Source: an uncultured Bacteroidales bacterium (GTDB lineage: Bacteria; Bacteroidota; Bacteroidia; Bacteroidales; Paludibacteraceae). From it: DNA of 5,210 bases. The stretch lies in NCBI GenBank assembly GCA_934692905.1, contig CAKUUM010000066.1, positions 1-5,210 on the forward strand. Reading direction: 5' to 3'. A program made the translations under genes and the position numbers. Below are positions 4,099-5,210 of the stretch, piece by piece. Numbering within the stretch: position 1 is the stretch's first letter; every line of letters begins with the position of its first letter. Below the pieces are notes generated by a model. The model was given only the letters and a program-made list of their open reading frames with translations, was not told the origin of the DNA and made no database searches.

Positions 4099-5210
4099 AT
4101 GAACAAGTTATATAGTATTTCTCGTTCGTTTCGTTTCCGCCGTTTCTCGCGCAAAGCGTATGCGGCTTTTGCTTCAATGCACCGCCATGTGACCATTGGT
4201 CGCGTGGGGCGTGGCATTTGCGACTTGGAGATGCTCAAGTCGGGCAAGGCTGTAGCATTGTGCGCTGTGTTCATCTGCGGCGTATCGGCAAATGCCGGGG
4301 AGGTTCTTTCTCCCAACGAAACTGAAGTGGCAAACCAGATTGCCTTGGAGCAACTGGACGTGGTTGCCACAACGTCGCGCCTTGCGTCTTCGGCGGTGCG
4401 ACAAGTCACTGTTTTTTCCCGCGACGACATTCGTCAGTTGCCCGTCAGTACGCTGGCGGAGGTGCTGCAGCGGTTGCCCGGGGTCGATGTGCGCCAGCGA
4501 GGTGCCACGGGCGTACAGGCCGACATCGCCCTCAACGGGTGTACGGCTGACCAGACGCTTATCTTCCTCAACGGCGTCAATGTCACCGACCCGCAGACAG
4601 GGCACTACTCCATGAACCTTCCCGTTGAGCCGCAGGACATCGAGCGCATCGAGGTGTACAATGCCACGCCGCAGGGCTTGGGTGCGTATGCGGGTGTCAT
4701 CAACATCATCACTCGGCAGGCGCGCGACACCGTTTATGAGGTCGAAGCCTCCCTCGCCGCAGGCGAATATGGGCTCTTCAATCCCCGCTTGGCTTACCGT
4801 GACGCCCGCGAAAACCTGCATTGGGAAACCAACGTAAGTTACAATCAGTCAACGGGTTTCGCCTCCAACACCGACTACCGTATTGCCAATGCTTTCGCCC
4901 ACCTTACGGCGGGTGACTTCGAGGTGCAGGCGGGCGCGCAGTACAAGGACGCGGGTGCCAATGCTTTCTACGCCCTTTCCTATCCCGACCAGTTCGATGC
5001 CACCCGCATGGCGTTTGCCTCGGCGGCATACCACGGGCGGTTGGCAGAGCGGTGGACGATGGATGCCTCGGCGCTCTATCGTGCTCATTATGACCGCTTT
5101 GAGTTGTTCCGCGAGGGCACCGAAACGCCCTCTTGGTACACGGGGCACAACCGCCATTGGACGCATACCGCCGATGCCGATGCCAAGGTCTCGTTCATGG
5201 AGTCGTGGGG
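4099..5210 (+). CDS. TonB-dependent outer-membrane receptor, BtuB-like (3' end outside window)
   Basis: The first 370 residues of an outer-membrane receptor that imports a scarce nutrient using TonB/ExbBD energy; the frame stays open to the window edge. An unusually long N-region (1-50, with RKAYAAFASMHRHVTIGRVG at 19-38) precedes a hydrophobic signal core (AVALCAVFICGVSANA, 51-66). A TonB-box-like LDVVAT (86-91) leads into the plug (about 86-207): LAEVLQRLPGVDVRQRGATGVQADIALNGCTADQTLIFLNGVNVTDPQTGHYSMNLPV and PQDIERIEVY, ending INIITRQ. Barrel strands follow. KDAGANAFYALSYPDQFDATR (283-303) resembles Bacteroidetes BtuB-like receptors. The substrate is uncertain: cobalamin is possible, but the 95-base upstream gap cannot hold a cobalamin riboswitch. 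Oddities are NGC where RGG is usual (146-148) and a shortened GPxxxxYG segment. I see no consensus promoter; ATG 4099 is the first start in frame. Confidence 0.88.
   Translation, partial: MNKLYSISRSFRFRRFSRKAYAAFASMHRHVTIGRVGRGICDLEMLKSGKAVALCAVFICGVSANAGEVLSPNETEVANQIALEQLDVVATTSRLASSAVRQVTVFSRDDIRQLPVSTLAEVLQRLPGVDVRQRGATGVQADIALNGCTADQTLIFLNGVNVTDPQTGHYSMNLPVEPQDIERIEVYNATPQGLGAYAGVINIITRQARDTVYEVEASLAAGEYGLFNPRLAYRDARENLHWETNVSYNQSTGFASNTDYRIANAFAHLTAGDFEVQAGAQYKDAGANAFYALSYPDQFDATRMAFASAAYHGRLAERWTMDASALYRAHYDRFELFREGTETPSWYTGHNRHWTHTADADAKVSFMESW

Noticed and set aside
4174..4821. Minus-strand frame opposite the TonB receptor (215 residues), and short plus-strand frames at 4292 and 4625
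   Set aside because: They overlap a canonical plug domain in another frame and have low-quality R/S/P-rich composition.

Overview
The window looks like chromosomal DNA from a member of the Bacteroidota, most likely the order Bacteroidales; I cannot resolve the genus. The evidence is: (1) two textbook Bacteroidetes sigma-factor promoters (TTTG, 20 bp spacer, TAnnTTTG) at 712-743 and 3761-3792; (2) AT-rich leaders with weak Shine-Dalgarno sequences; (3) Bacteroidales-type proteins, namely an FtsB/DivIC-like septum protein, a RuvC with the GIDPGT...KLDATDAL signature, a 54-residue two-cluster ferredoxin, and a BtuB-like TonB-dependent receptor with a long N-terminal leader.

Layout, left to right. 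Positions 1-711 hold no convincing gene. This AT-rich stretch carries a complete 267-bp miniature transposable element (166-432) with perfect 18-bp terminal inverted repeats and a perfect 9-bp target-site duplication. The element sits directly upstream of a probable leftward promoter (128-159). A consensus rightward promoter (712-743) then drives a tightly packed, same-strand run: an FtsB/DivIC-family cell-division protein (782-1081), a 58-residue small membrane protein (1138-1314), a LacI-family regulator (1354-2355), a stand-alone GH65 N-terminal domain protein lacking the catalytic barrel (2358-3119), and ruvC (3101-3724). I see no terminator or consensus promoter inside this run, so it may be one operon. 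The two spacers around the small membrane gene are made of degenerate 7-bp repeats (TTAGAG-type).

A second consensus promoter drives a short ferredoxin gene (3839-4003), which ends at a stem-loop plus T-run terminator (4026-4066). The window closes inside a TonB-dependent outer-membrane receptor (4099 to the end). The visible part contains the extended signal peptide, TonB box, whole plug domain and the first barrel strands.

Functionally this mixes housekeeping (septum formation, Holliday-junction resolution, electron transfer) with carbohydrate-linked (LacI and GH65 remnant) and nutrient-uptake (TonB receptor) genes. The points most worth a second look are the MITE-like element, the truncated GH65 gene wedged between and translationally linked to lacI and ruvC, the heptanucleotide spacers, and the altered plug motifs of the receptor. 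I did not find a defence system, CRISPR array or clearly new multi-gene system.
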